From the NCBI RefSeq assembly GCF_000217935.1, contig NZ_AFHI01000011.1, positions 45,661 through 109,660 of the forward strand: a stretch of DNA of 64,000 bases, written 5' to 3'. The translations under genes were made by a program, and so were the position numbers. Positions 1 to 7,923 of the stretch are shown here, in pieces. The notes under the pieces are model-generated. The model had not been told where the DNA came from. It searched no databases and saw only the letters and a program-made list of their open reading frames with translations. The DNA comes from Rheinheimera sp. A13L (lineage in GTDB: Bacteria > Pseudomonadota > Gammaproteobacteria > Enterobacterales > Alteromonadaceae). The stretch's first letter is position 1; the number at the start of each line of letters is the position of its first letter.

Positions 1-555
1 TTAAGTGTGATAGATAAAGCCACTGATACCCTGGTGTTGCGCCCGCTGATTTATCAGGACAAACAAGAGATCATCGATTTAGCCCGGAAAATCGGCGCCG
101 AAGATATGGCCAAAACCATGCCTGAGTACTGTGGTGTGATTTCAAATAAACCTACTATTAATGCCGATTTAAACAAGGTGCTACACGCTGAACAGCAACT
201 GGATCTGGCCGCGCTTGAACAGCTTGCGCTGGATGCTCATGTGCTGGACATCCGCACTGTTGAGTTTCAGGCAGAGCAGCAAATCAGCACAGTGCTGGAT
301 GAAAATGCGATGGCCGCTGACGCTGTTATTCTGGATATTCGTGCGCCGGATGAAGTGGATGTTAAACCTTTAACTGGGGTAAGCCATCAGGTGCAGCACT
401 TACCTTTTTATAAATTGGCCAGTCAGTTTAGTCAGTTGGATCAAACTCAGCAGTATTATTTGTACTGTGAACGTGGCGTGATGAGCCGTCTGCAGGCGTT
501 ATTGCTGACGGAGCAGGGCCATGCGAATGTAGGCGTTTATCGCGGCGACTTTTGA
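1..555 (+). CDS. thiI: tRNA 4-thiouridine sulfurtransferase ThiI, C-terminal part (5' end outside window)
   Basis: Partial gene, open from base 1, so about the last 184 residues of a protein usually near 480. ThiI transfers sulfur to tRNA uridine 8 and feeds thiamine thiazole synthesis in the cytoplasm. Two family cysteines are visible. The one in MPEYCGVIS (codon near base 130) matches the disulfide partner Cys344 of E. coli ThiI. The one in YCERG near the end matches the rhodanese persulfide Cys456, so the C-terminal rhodanese domain is present and looks active. The stop overlaps the convergent panE-like gene by 19 bases. Confidence 0.93.
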   Translation, partial: LSVIDKATDTLVLRPLIYQDKQEIIDLARKIGAEDMAKTMPEYCGVISNKPTINADLNKVLHAEQQLDLAALEQLALDAHVLDIRTVEFQAEQQISTVLDENAMAADAVILDIRAPDEVDVKPLTGVSHQVQHLPFYKLASQFSQLDQTQQYYLYCERGVMSRLQALLLTEQGHANVGVYRGDF

Positions 556-1445
556 AGCAACAGTTGATAAACCGCCTGATGTGCAGGCAGGTCCAATTGA
601 TGTAGTTTGGCCTGTCTGAGCAAGAACCCTGTAATGTACTCCAGTTCAGAGCTGCGGGCCTTAGCAAAATCCTGTTGCATTGACGAATAGTTGTCGGCAG
701 TTTGCTTAATCACCAGCGCTACTCTTTGTTCTATAGCCTCAAGGCTGAAGTTCTGGTTTGATGCTTTTGCGACCAGCACAAATTCCTCAATCAATACCCG
801 GATAGCTTCGGCATATTTTGTTTCACCAAGTTCGCCATTTTTACACTGATGTAATGCAGTCAGCGGATTGATCACTGCATTGACTGCCAGTTTTTGCCAC
901 AGCGCTGGCCAGATATCATCCAACACTGTGAGCGGACCTAAAGCGGCTTGCATAGCCTGTTCAATAACTGCTTGTTGTGCAAAAGCCGCCTGATTTAACG
1001 CACCTGACACCGACTGTCCCATGCCGCTGTGGATCACTGTTGCATCATCAGGCTTAAAAGCGCCATGGCTGGTGCTTAAAAACCATAATCCCTGGCTGGG
1101 TTTCAACAGCGACAGCACTTGTTCTATGGTACCCATACCATTATGGCTCAGCACCAGTTGAGCATCATCAGCCAGTAAGGGCATCAACTGCTGCAGGGCA
1201 TCTATGACTGCATAAGCTTTGACAGGCAAAAGCACATAGGAATAAGGCGCTTGAGTTTGATTTGACAGATGGACCCGTTGCGAAGCCCCGGCAGACTGAA
1301 AAACAAATTGAAAAGGGCCCTTGATACGACGATGCAGTTGCACCGGATAACCAGCCCTGTGCAACCGGGCTGCCGAAAGAAGACCAATGGCTCCTTCACC
1401 TACGACAGTCCAGAGCGGAAAAACTACTGAGTTCGGTTGCGCCAT
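537..1445 (-). CDS. 2-dehydropantoate 2-reductase (PanE/ApbA family)
   Basis: A 302-residue cytoplasmic NADPH-dependent ketopantoate reductase, normally the second step of pantothenate synthesis. The nucleotide-binding glycine motif GEGAIG is at residues 16-21. The family catalytic lysine and its partner asparagine appear as K185 and N189 in the segment QKLAVNAVINPLTAL. The N-terminus is about nine residues longer than typical PanE. The ATG lies inside the upstream VanZ-like gene (22-base overlap), with no clear ribosome site of its own, suggesting translational coupling. The family also contains reductases with other substrates, so pantothenate synthesis is likely but not certain. Confidence 0.85.
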   Translation of the reverse strand: MAQPNSVVFPLWTVVGEGAIGLLSAARLHRAGYPVQLHRRIKGPFQFVFQSAGASQRVHLSNQTQAPYSYVLLPVKAYAVIDALQQLMPLLADDAQLVLSHNGMGTIEQVLSLLKPSQGLWFLSTSHGAFKPDDATVIHSGMGQSVSGALNQAAFAQQAVIEQAMQAALGPLTVLDDIWPALWQKLAVNAVINPLTALHQCKNGELGETKYAEAIRVLIEEFVLVAKASNQNFSLEAIEQRVALVIKQTADNYSSMQQDFAKARSSELEYITGFLLRQAKLHQLDLPAHQAVYQLLLQKSPR

Positions 1446-1774
1446 TTTTTAACGGCGAAGTAACAAAGATAAAAGGCAGCCATACCTAAAACATCAGCAA
1501 CCCAGTCCATAAACTCGGCTCTGCGGTAGCTGGTCAGATACTGTTGCAGGAATTCAATAGCGACACCATAACCCGCCATAATCACTACGGCTTGCCATAA
1601 TTTAGGTTTGTAGCTCCATTGCAACAGAGCGGTAAGGCAGAAAAAAACCAAAAAATGCAGATGCTTGTCGTAGCTGTTTAAATTCAAACCACTACTTTTT
1701 ACTTCCATCAGAAAGCCATAAGTGGCCCCGGTAAACACCAGCAAACAAATCGCATGGTAAAGATGACGTTTCAC
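1424..1774 (-). CDS. VanZ-like small membrane protein
   Basis: A 116-residue protein with about four predicted membrane helices. It has the VanZ-family signature: a DKHLHF segment after the first helix, and an E(F)LQQ...R..E..D...D..G stretch in the second half. VanZ-like proteins are widespread inner-membrane proteins of poorly known function; the name comes from low-level teicoplanin resistance, which should not be assumed here. It is the first gene of a two-gene minus-strand unit with the panE-like gene, overlapping it by 22 bases. Confidence 0.8.
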   Translation of the reverse strand: MKRHLYHAICLLVFTGATYGFLMEVKSSGLNLNSYDKHLHFLVFFCLTALLQWSYKPKLWQAVVIMAGYGVAIEFLQQYLTSYRRAEFMDWVADVLGMAAFYLCYFAVKKWRNRTQ

Positions 1775-2154
1775 AAGATTCTCTTCTTTAAAAGACCTGG
1801 CCAGATTGTATCAGTTTTAAGGTTACAATCTCCAGCCTGAAACAAAGAGCTCTTAGTGCCTTCATTTGACATAGTGTCAAAAATTGATCAATAAAACGTC
1901 TTGAACAAGCAAGATAACCCTAAGCCTGAACTGGCCTGCGGTGTTTGTTTCCGTGCTGTACAGGCCCGCTATGAATGAACAGACAAGCAAGTCTGTATGA
2001 CTGCTGAAGGTAGTGTTTCTTTAAAAAAAACTTTATAGCTCTGTTAAACGTTCATCTAAAAGCATTTGGGGCTTTTGCAGCATGGGGAGACGTTGCCGTT
2101 TTTGTGGTTCGGTGTCTTCTCCCCAGGTGCTACTCAGACCTTCAGAGAACGAAA
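1775..2154. other. 380-base gap with several hairpins, no confident gene
   Basis: No convincing gene. It contains short perfect inverted repeats: ggcctg/caggcc (1933-1938 with 1961-1966), acagac/gtctgt (1979-1984 with 1991-1996), aaaagc/gctttt (2058-2063 with 2071-2076) and ggggaga/tctcccc (2084-2090 with 2118-2124). The last two lie downstream of yajQ on its strand and may help end its transcript, though no clean U-tract follows. A structured small RNA cannot be excluded. Confidence 0.4.
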
Positions 2155-2637
2155 TTAATCTCTGAAGTTTTTAAACTGGAATGGCTGACCCAGGTCACTT
2201 GTTCTGACCAACTGCATCACAGCTTGCAAGTCATCGCGCTTTTTACCTGTGACACGCAGCTCTTCTCCCTGAATGGCCACCTGTACTTTAATACTACTTT
2301 CTTTGATCAGTTTAATGACCTTTTTTGCTATCTCTTTGTCGATGCCTTGCTTGATGGTGACATGGCGCGTGATGTATTTGCCGTGACGATCTTCTTTTTC
2401 AATTTTGAAACTACTGACGTCCAACTGAAGTTTGCTTGCCTTGGTGGCAAAAATATCAAACAGTTGCATCACCTGCTGATCCGCTTCAGCGGTCAGTTCT
2501 ATGTGCTCTTTATTCAGCTCAATTTTGGCATCAACACCACGAAAATCGAATCGGGTTTCAAGCTCGCGTTTTGCGTTCTCAACTGCGTTTTTTGCTTGGT
2601 TCATATCAATTTCAGAAACAATATCAAATGAAGGCAT
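2155..2637 (-). CDS. yajQ: YajQ family cyclic-di-GMP-binding / nucleotide-binding protein
   Basis: A 160-residue soluble protein matching the YajQ (UPF0234) family over its full usual length. It starts MPSFDIVSE and carries the conserved blocks TRFDFRGVDA, RHVTIKQGID and VTGKKRDDLQ. The family has two ferredoxin-like domains. Some members bind cyclic di-GMP and act as effectors in virulence or biofilm control, and E. coli YajQ binds nucleotides or RNA. It stands alone on the minus strand and diverges from the btuB regulatory region. Assignment to the family is certain; the ligand in this organism is not. Confidence 0.93.
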   Translation of the reverse strand: MPSFDIVSEIDMNQAKNAVENAKRELETRFDFRGVDAKIELNKEHIELTAEADQQVMQLFDIFATKASKLQLDVSSFKIEKEDRHGKYITRHVTIKQGIDKEIAKKVIKLIKESSIKVQVAIQGEELRVTGKKRDDLQAVMQLVRTSDLGQPFQFKNFRD

Positions 2638-2849
2638 GGCTCTCTCTTTTTTCCATTGAAATTTATGGGGCCATTATAAGCTAAAGAATCCAAGGAGCGA
2701 ACCTCATCTGCATCGAATTACAGGTTGTTTGAAGATTGGGGGGCAGATTTCAAAGCAGAGCCAAAGCATCCGGATTTCTCTCTCAAATCAAGTGACGTCA
2801 TAGCTTAGTTTTTTGCACTTATCGACGAAAAGGGACGTCTGGATTTCTA

Positions 2850-2877
2850 TTGACTTTAATATTGCCGCCGCTACACT
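2850..2877 (+). promoter_or_regulatory. Predicted sigma70 promoter for the btuB transcript
   Basis: A TTGACT -35 box (2850-2855) and a TACACT -10 box (2872-2877) are separated by 16 bases. Transcription would begin near 2884, only a few bases before the first paired stem of the riboswitch. The position is the main support; there is no experimental start site. Confidence 0.6.
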
Positions 2878-2887
2878 GAGGCCGCGT

Positions 2888-3207
2888 TTTTCAGGTGCCC
2901 AGAGGATGTTCTAAACATCGCAGGGTGAAACGGGAATCTGGTGAAAACCCAGAGCTGCCCCCGCAACGGTAAAACAACAGAGAGCTTTGCTCTGGCTTTA
3001 ATCAAACCACTGTCTACGGATGGGAAGGGATTAAAGTGGCTTTTATATCCTTCGTACTTGAAGCTGCAGCTTTGTTGACTGCGTGCTCTCGCCCCAGTCA
3101 CATAGGTTAACTATGCTCCTGAGGTCTCACGCACTTGTCGCCTCCCTGCAACTCCAATTGCTTTGGCTATAGATTGCTTGTTGTCAGCCCGGAGACCGGC
3201 CTGAAAA
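2888..3207 (+). promoter_or_regulatory. Cobalamin riboswitch controlling btuB, enlarged by an inserted repeat
   Basis: This is the B12-sensing leader of btuB. The closing stem pairs ttttcagg (2888-2895) with cctgaaaa (3200-3207). Conserved blocks are visible: GGGAATCTGGTG near 2932, GCTGCCCCCGCAAC near 2955 and the B12-box-like GTCAGCCCGGAGACC at 3183-3197. Internal stems include agagc/gctct (2981-2985 with 2989-2993), ctttaatc/gattaaag (2996-3003 with 3029-3036) and an enclosing acaac/gttgt (2974-2978 with 3180-3184). At about 320 bases it is much longer than the usual 200 or so; the excess is an ERIC-like element at 3045-3171. A gacgc/gcgtc hairpin (3225-3229 with 3235-3239) just before the btuB ribosome site is a candidate expression platform. 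Confidence 0.92.
3045..3171 (+). repeat. ERIC-like palindromic repeat (about 127 bp) inside the riboswitch
   Basis: A 127-base imperfect palindrome flanked by TA-rich ends (tata at both sides). It contains the ERIC core CCCCAGTCAC (3092-3101), a small apical hairpin catag/ctatg (3101-3105 with 3111-3115), and GCTCCTG (3115-3121). The outer arms, ending ...cttgaagctgcag and beginning ctgcaactccaatt..., are imperfect inverted repeats. Length, core and symmetry match the enterobacterial repetitive intergenic consensus family, a non-coding miniature element without its own transposase. It sits between the 3' side of the internal stem ending at 3036 and the enclosing stem strand at 3180. Confidence 0.8.
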
Positions 3208-3252
3208 GTTCATTCACTATTCAGGACGCGGTGGGCGTCTTTGGGAGCTATT

Positions 3253-5070
3253 ATGTTTAAAAAATCTTTGCTGGCGACACTTGTCGCTGGCCTGCCTGCT
3301 TTTGTTTTTGCTGCCGATTTTGCCGAAAGCCCGGACGAACCACTGGAACATATCAGTGTCTATGCCACTCGCCAGGCCCAGCCTGTGCATCAGATTTTAT
3401 CCTCAGTCACTGTATTAGACCGCGAGCAAATTGAACAGGCTCAGGTGTCTGATCTACCTGCTTTGCTGCGTCAGGTGGCCGGTGTGCAAATTAGTCGTTC
3501 TGGTGGTAAAGGCCAGACCAATACCGTATTTTTACGGGGTGGATCTGCAAGCCATACGCTGGTGTTGATTGACGGCGTTCGGGTCGGTTCTGCTACTTTG
3601 GGTTATGCCTCTTTGGCTGAATTGTCTTTGCAACAAATTGAAAAAATTGAGGTGATTAAGGGGCCAAAAGCAGCTCTGTACGGCTCTGACGCTTTAGCTG
3701 GTGTGATTGCTATTAGCACCCGTAAAGCCGACAACACCTCGATACAATTAAAAACTGGTCGTTATCAAAGCCATGAAGCTGACATAGCCACCAGCCAGAC
3801 TTATGGTGCTTTAACTGTTCGCAGTAATTTAGGCTGGTCTGGTAGTGATGGTTTTGATGTAAGGCCTGGTACTCAAGCGGACAAAGATAGTTTTGATCAG
3901 CGCTACGGTAAATTGGGCGCAGACTACAACACAGCTTATGGTGTATGGTCTGCGGATCATAATGTACTCCGAAGCCGCGCCCACTATGATTTTGATCCGA
4001 CATTTGGGCCAGGCGCTGATCAGGTTGAAACAAGAACCAATCAAAGTCGTTTGGGCTGGGCTTTAGACAGTGATAAATCAAAGCAGAAGCTAAGTCTGTC
4101 TCAGAACCAGACCGAAGATCTAAACTGGGGTGAAGACAGTCCGCTCAGCCTGTTTGAAACAAAACGGCGGGAGTTTGACTACCAATACAGTCGTCGACTG
4201 ACTCAAAGCTTAACGGCGTTAACTGGCGTGAATTGGTATCAGGAAGATGTATCGGGAAGTGATTTAGTGTATGACGTGGATTCACGTATTAATAAAGCCA
4301 TTTTTGCCGGTGTCAGTTATCAGTCTGGCCATTGGCTGGCTGATGTCACCGGTCGTCACGATAAACAAAGCCAATATGGTCATTCCAATACGTACGAGTT
4401 GGGCTTAGGGTATCAACTGACGAACGAGTGGTTAGTTCGTGCCAGTCGTAGCAGTGCTTTTAAGGCACCAAGCTTTAACGATTTGTATTACCCCTCAGGT
4501 GGTAATGCTGATTTGGTGCCTGAAACTGCAACTTCCGATGAACTGGGTTTACGCTACCGTAGCAGCGATTTACAAATTGAAAGCTCTGTTTACCAGCAAA
4601 GCGTCAACAACCTGATCCAGTGGGCGCCAATGCCTGATGGCAATTGGGTGCCACAAAATGTCGGTGAAGCAAAAGTCAAAGGGGCTGAGCTGAGCGTCAG
4701 TCACAATTGGCAGCAACTGCATCAGCAACTGGCGTACAGCTACACAGACGCCAAAGACAAAACCACAGGGGCCGCTCTGATTAAACGCTCTAAGCACACA
4801 GTGCATTGGCAGGGCGCTTACCAGTGGCAGGATTGGCGGGTCTTTGTCACTTCTGATTATCAAAGCGATTTCCGCACTGGTGACTTTACAACCCCGAAAC
4901 TGGGTGGCTATACCCTGTGGGGGGCTGGTGTCAGCTACCAGTTAAGTCACAGTCTGCAGATCGCAGCCAAAGCGGATAATCTGACCAATAAAGAGTATGT
5001 GTACTTACCAGGTTATGCCACTGCAGGTGCTGAATGGTCGCTGCGTTTAAATTGGACCCCTGATTTTTAA
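3253..5070 (+). CDS. btuB: TonB-dependent vitamin B12 outer-membrane receptor BtuB
   Basis: A 605-residue outer-membrane receptor that imports cobalamin using TonB energy. The signal peptide ends near AFVFA (residue 20), a TonB-box-like HISVYA lies near residues 33-38, and the plug domain carries FLRGG, LVLIDGVR and IEVIKGPKAALYGSDALAGVI. The barrel ends with an aromatic residue (F). I chose the ATG at 3253, not the upstream in-frame TTG at 3241: it has a GGGA site seven bases upstream and gives a proper signal peptide. The cobalamin riboswitch immediately upstream confirms the substrate class. The matching binding protein and ABC transporter are encoded at 10.7-16.9 kb. Confidence 0.95.
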   Translation: MFKKSLLATLVAGLPAFVFAADFAESPDEPLEHISVYATRQAQPVHQILSSVTVLDREQIEQAQVSDLPALLRQVAGVQISRSGGKGQTNTVFLRGGSASHTLVLIDGVRVGSATLGYASLAELSLQQIEKIEVIKGPKAALYGSDALAGVIAISTRKADNTSIQLKTGRYQSHEADIATSQTYGALTVRSNLGWSGSDGFDVRPGTQADKDSFDQRYGKLGADYNTAYGVWSADHNVLRSRAHYDFDPTFGPGADQVETRTNQSRLGWALDSDKSKQKLSLSQNQTEDLNWGEDSPLSLFETKRREFDYQYSRRLTQSLTALTGVNWYQEDVSGSDLVYDVDSRINKAIFAGVSYQSGHWLADVTGRHDKQSQYGHSNTYELGLGYQLTNEWLVRASRSSAFKAPSFNDLYYPSGGNADLVPETATSDELGLRYRSSDLQIESSVYQQSVNNLIQWAPMPDGNWVPQNVGEAKVKGAELSVSHNWQQLHQQLAYSYTDAKDKTTGAALIKRSKHTVHWQGAYQWQDWRVFVTSDYQSDFRTGDFTTPKLGGYTLWGAGVSYQLSHSLQIAAKADNLTNKEYVYLPGYATAGAEWSLRLNWTPDF

Positions 5071-5089
5071 TCAGTTTTTTCTGTAACAA

Positions 5090-5111
5090 GGTCAGAGCCC
5101 CGGCTCTGACC
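5090..5111. terminator. Bidirectional stem-loop between btuB and msrA
   Basis: A perfect 10-base inverted repeat, ggtcagagcc/ggctctgacc, with a minimal loop lies between two convergent genes. It likely ends transcripts from both sides, although neither side has a long U-tract. Confidence 0.7.
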
Positions 5112-5114
5112 TAA

Positions 5115-5648
5115 TTAAGCCTTCAATAAATTCACAAAAGTCTGGCGGAATTTTGCCAGCTTAGGTGTGATTAAATACTGGCAGTAAGGCTGACTGGTAT
5201 TTTGCAAATAATAACCCTGATGGTAGTCCTCAGCCGGGTAAAAAGTACTGGCCGGGCTTACCTCTGTCACTATGGGCGAGTCAAATAACGCTTGCGCCGT
5301 CTGAATGGATGCGACTGTCAGCTGCTTTTGGTGTTCTGAATGATAAAACACAGCTGAGCGGTACTGAGTACCTATGTCGTTGCCCTGACGGTTTAACTGA
5401 GTTGGATCGTGTAAAAACCACAACACCTGTAACAACTGCTCAAAACTAACCAGAGCTGGGTCGAACTCCAGCTGCACTACTTCTGCATGACCACTGGTGC
5501 CTGTGCACACCTGACGATAGTCCGGGTTTAATGTTTGACCACCCATATAGCCGCTGAGCGCCTTTTTTACCCCTTGCAATTGATTAAAGGCCGATTCAAT
5601 ACACCAAAAACAACCTGCGCCAAAAGTGGCTATTTCAGTTTGACTCAT
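5115..5648 (-). CDS. msrA: Peptide-methionine (S)-S-oxide reductase MsrA
   Basis: A 177-residue repair enzyme that reduces methionine S-sulfoxide. The catalytic GCFWC motif places the nucleophile at C13, and a C-terminal cysteine near residue 156 (QPYCQY) is a likely resolving cysteine. Other family blocks are GYMGG, YRQVCTGTSGHAE and YRSAVFYHS. The open frame extends far upstream, but the extension does not resemble MsrA. I chose the ATG at 5648, which has GGAG nine bases upstream; an ATG at 5663 is the alternative. Divergent from the renalase-like gene, so the two may share a regulatory region. Confidence 0.93.
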   Translation of the reverse strand: MSQTEIATFGAGCFWCIESAFNQLQGVKKALSGYMGGQTLNPDYRQVCTGTSGHAEVVQLEFDPALVSFEQLLQVLWFLHDPTQLNRQGNDIGTQYRSAVFYHSEHQKQLTVASIQTAQALFDSPIVTEVSPASTFYPAEDYHQGYYLQNTSQPYCQYLITPKLAKFRQTFVNLLKA

Positions 5649-5724
5649 AGGGGGATGCTCCATTATTGATCTTAAGCTTATGATACAGCGTAAATCTGTG
5701 ACCAGTTCAAAAGAAAAAACGACG

Positions 5725-6726
5725 ATGAAAAAAATAGCAGTTATAGGGGCGGGGCTGACAGGTGCAACAGCGGCAGCCAACCTGGTGCAGCAGGGATATC
5801 AGGTTACGGTCTTTGATAAAGGCCGTTCAGCAGGTGGCCGTATGAGCAGTAAAAGAACAGAGCAGGGGTATCTGGATATGGGCGCTCAGTATTTTACCGC
5901 CCGCACCGATGTCTTTAAGCAGCAAGTACAGTTATGGCTTGATGCGGGCCAGGCGGACGTCTGGCCTTGTACTACAGCACTTTTGTGCAATGAGGATGGC
6001 GTTGTATCACTGAAAAGTTCAAAGGACGAGCAAAGGCGTTTTGTTGGCGTACCATCGATGCACAGCCCGATAAACGCCTTATTGCTGGGCATACCCCTGA
6101 TCACGGGGTGCCGGATTAGTAAGCTCGACTACAGGCAACAGAGCTGGATTTTATGGGGGGATAATGGCATTAGTTACGCTGGCTTTGATGCTGTGCTTTT
6201 AACCCTGCCTCCAGCTCAGGCGCAGCAGTTAATGACACAAAGTTCGCTACCAGAAGTTTTTGATACAGCTGCCAATTTGCTTGAACCCTGCTGGGCTGTG
6301 GCTATGCAGGCTGAAGCGTCTCCAGCTGGCGATGCTATTTTTTGTCAGCATCCGAAATTAAGGTTTATCAGCCATCAGCAGTACAAAAGTGGGCGAAACT
6401 CCTGTTTTGTCCTGCATTTTAATGCTGCTTTTAGTGCCGAACATTTGCAGCAGCCAGCTGACTTTTGGTTTGCCGAAGCCACTGCTGTTTTGCGTGATGA
6501 GCTGAATATAAAGCAGACTATTGAGCCCCTGGTGGCGCATCGATGGCTTTATGCCAGTCAAAACGATCAAACCGCTGTGCCAGGCTGTATCGAGCTGCCG
6601 GATCATCAACTCTGGCTGGGGGGAGACTGGAGTTATGGCGGTCGGGTAGAAAATGCCTATCTGGCTGGATTTGCCCTGGCCCAGGCTGTTATTCGCAACT
6701 ACAAGCTGCAGCAGGAGAATGCATGA
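5725..6726 (+). CDS. Renalase-like FAD/NAD(P)-dependent amine oxidoreductase
   Basis: A 333-residue flavoprotein. It begins MKKIAVIGAGLTGATAA, with the dinucleotide-binding GAGLTG at residues 8-13, followed by the family signature GGRMSSKR and a C-terminal FAD-contact segment (LWLGGDWSYGGRVENAYLAG). This matches the bacterial renalase-like group (COG3380). Substrates of bacterial members are uncertain; some oxidise dihydro-NAD isomers. The first ATG of the open frame (5680) adds a non-family extension, so 5725 is preferred. Its stop overlaps the next start (ATGA), implying co-translation with the short-chain dehydrogenase. Confidence 0.82.
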   Translation: MKKIAVIGAGLTGATAAANLVQQGYQVTVFDKGRSAGGRMSSKRTEQGYLDMGAQYFTARTDVFKQQVQLWLDAGQADVWPCTTALLCNEDGVVSLKSSKDEQRRFVGVPSMHSPINALLLGIPLITGCRISKLDYRQQSWILWGDNGISYAGFDAVLLTLPPAQAQQLMTQSSLPEVFDTAANLLEPCWAVAMQAEASPAGDAIFCQHPKLRFISHQQYKSGRNSCFVLHFNAAFSAEHLQQPADFWFAEATAVLRDELNIKQTIEPLVAHRWLYASQNDQTAVPGCIELPDHQLWLGGDWSYGGRVENAYLAGFALAQAVIRNYKLQQENA

Positions 6727-7463
6727 GCGCAGTACTGATTATTGGTGCCAGCAGTGCTATAGGTTCTGCTTTAGCGCAACACTATCTGCAACAAGGTAAA
6801 CAGGTGATTTGGTTGTCCCGCTTTGCCGCCGATTTTACCGACCCAAAGCTTTGCAGCATCAAAGCTCCTGATTTAAACGGACAAGACGAATGGGCTTTGC
6901 ATCAGGACTTTTTCAGTTCGGTGATCAATACACTGCAGCAGCATCAGGTAAGTGTTATTTTTAACTGTATTGGTTGGTTACATCAGGAAGGTGAATTCAA
7001 ACTCTTGCCAGAAAAAAGCTTAAGCCAAAGCTCAGCTTTGTTGTTACGTAAAACCTTTTTGCTGAATCTGGAGCTGCCGGTGTTTTATTTGCAAGGGCTT
7101 TGGCCTTATGTAACAAAAACACCACAGCTTCGTTATCTGCAATTGAGCGCCAAAGTCGGCAGTATCAGTGATAACCAACTCGGGGGCTGGTACAGCTATC
7201 GCTCTGCAAAAGCTGCATTAAATCAATGGATTAAAACAGCAAGCATAGAACTTAAACGCAGCAATAAAACCGCAGCTCTGGTTACCTTGCATCCAGGCAC
7301 TACAGATTCGCTTTTATCTGCGCCTTTTCAGCGTAATTTACCCCAAGGCCAGTTGAGGACCCCGGCTGAGACGGCTGGCTATCTGGCTGCGGTTGCACAG
7401 CAGCTTCACTCAGAGCAAAGCGGTTTGCTGCTGAACTGGGATGCTAAAGTTCTGAGCTTTTAA
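6723..7463 (+). CDS. Short-chain dehydrogenase/reductase
   Basis: A 246-residue Rossmann oxidoreductase of the classical short-chain family. The cofactor motif GASSAIG is at residues 8-14; the active-site tyrosine and lysine are in YRSAK, and a serine lies upstream in LQLSAKVGS. Overall it resembles the C-factor/CsgA-like branch; the substrate cannot be told. The ATG at 6723 overlaps the preceding stop and has CAGGAG just upstream (6712-6717), deciding the start over a longer in-frame extension. Confidence 0.85.
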   Translation: MSAVLIIGASSAIGSALAQHYLQQGKQVIWLSRFAADFTDPKLCSIKAPDLNGQDEWALHQDFFSSVINTLQQHQVSVIFNCIGWLHQEGEFKLLPEKSLSQSSALLLRKTFLLNLELPVFYLQGLWPYVTKTPQLRYLQLSAKVGSISDNQLGGWYSYRSAKAALNQWIKTASIELKRSNKTAALVTLHPGTTDSLLSAPFQRNLPQGQLRTPAETAGYLAAVAQQLHSEQSGLLLNWDAKVLSF

Positions 7464-7473
7464 GCCTTGCTGT

Positions 7474-7502
7474 TAGCCTGATGCAGGGATAAGCTCAGGC
7501 TA
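7474..7502. terminator. Stem-loop after the short-chain dehydrogenase gene
   Basis: Eight-base inverted repeat tagcctga/tcaggcta (7474-7481 with 7495-7502) with a 13-base loop, just after the stop. There is no U-tract, so termination would be weak or factor-assisted. Confidence 0.35.
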
Positions 7503-7538
7503 AATGGGTTCAATAAAGCGTTTGGATAAGGAATAACA

Positions 7539-7916
7539 ATGGGACTTTTTAGTGGTTTATTAGGCAATGCTGGTCAAATTGATTTAGCTGATGTTGAAGA
7601 GGAATTCGGTCAGATTTTATTGCCGGATGAAAAACTACAGCAGGCCTATAAAGTGATACGCGATTTGATCGTCTTTACTGACAAGCGTTTGATATTGGTG
7701 GATAAACAGGGCATCACTGGCTCTAAAAAAGAATTTATGTCGATACCTTATCGCTCCATAGTGCGGTTCAGCGCCGAAACCAAAGGCCACTTTGATCTGG
7801 AATCCGATCTGCATATCTGGTTGAGCAGCACAGATACACCTGTCACTAAAACCTTTAGTAAGGACGGCTCTATTTTAGAGGTGCAAAAAGCGCTGGCCCT
7901 GTATTGCTGCCGTTAA
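7539..7916 (+). CDS. Bacterial PH-domain protein (bPH_1 / DUF1696 type)
   Basis: A 125-residue soluble protein with the pattern of the bacterial pleckstrin-homology-like family: a short helical lead, then ILLPDEKLQQAYKVIRDLIVF, TDKRLILVDKQG and YRSIVRFSAETKG, ending in a C-terminal helix. These domains form oligomeric rings in solved structures, but their role is not established. No signal peptide or membrane helix is seen. The preceding AAGGAATAAC gives a ribosome site. The lipoprotein gene follows after seven bases. Confidence 0.85.
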   Translation: MGLFSGLLGNAGQIDLADVEEEFGQILLPDEKLQQAYKVIRDLIVFTDKRLILVDKQGITGSKKEFMSIPYRSIVRFSAETKGHFDLESDLHIWLSSTDTPVTKTFSKDGSILEVQKALALYCCR

Positions 7917-7923
7917 CCTCTGT

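Noticed and set aside
1901..1978. 25-codon TTG-started frame with a CxxC pair
   Set aside because: No ribosome site and a rare start codon in a hairpin-rich gap; the CxxC alone is weak evidence.
2104..2631. 175-codon plus-strand frame opposite yajQ
   Set aside because: It lies antisense to a complete, clearly recognisable YajQ gene and reads as Cys/Phe-rich sequence with no family resemblance.
3241..3252. Upstream TTG start for btuB
   Set aside because: It would place the ribosome site GGGA inside the coding region; the ATG at 3253 has correct spacing and a normal signal peptide.
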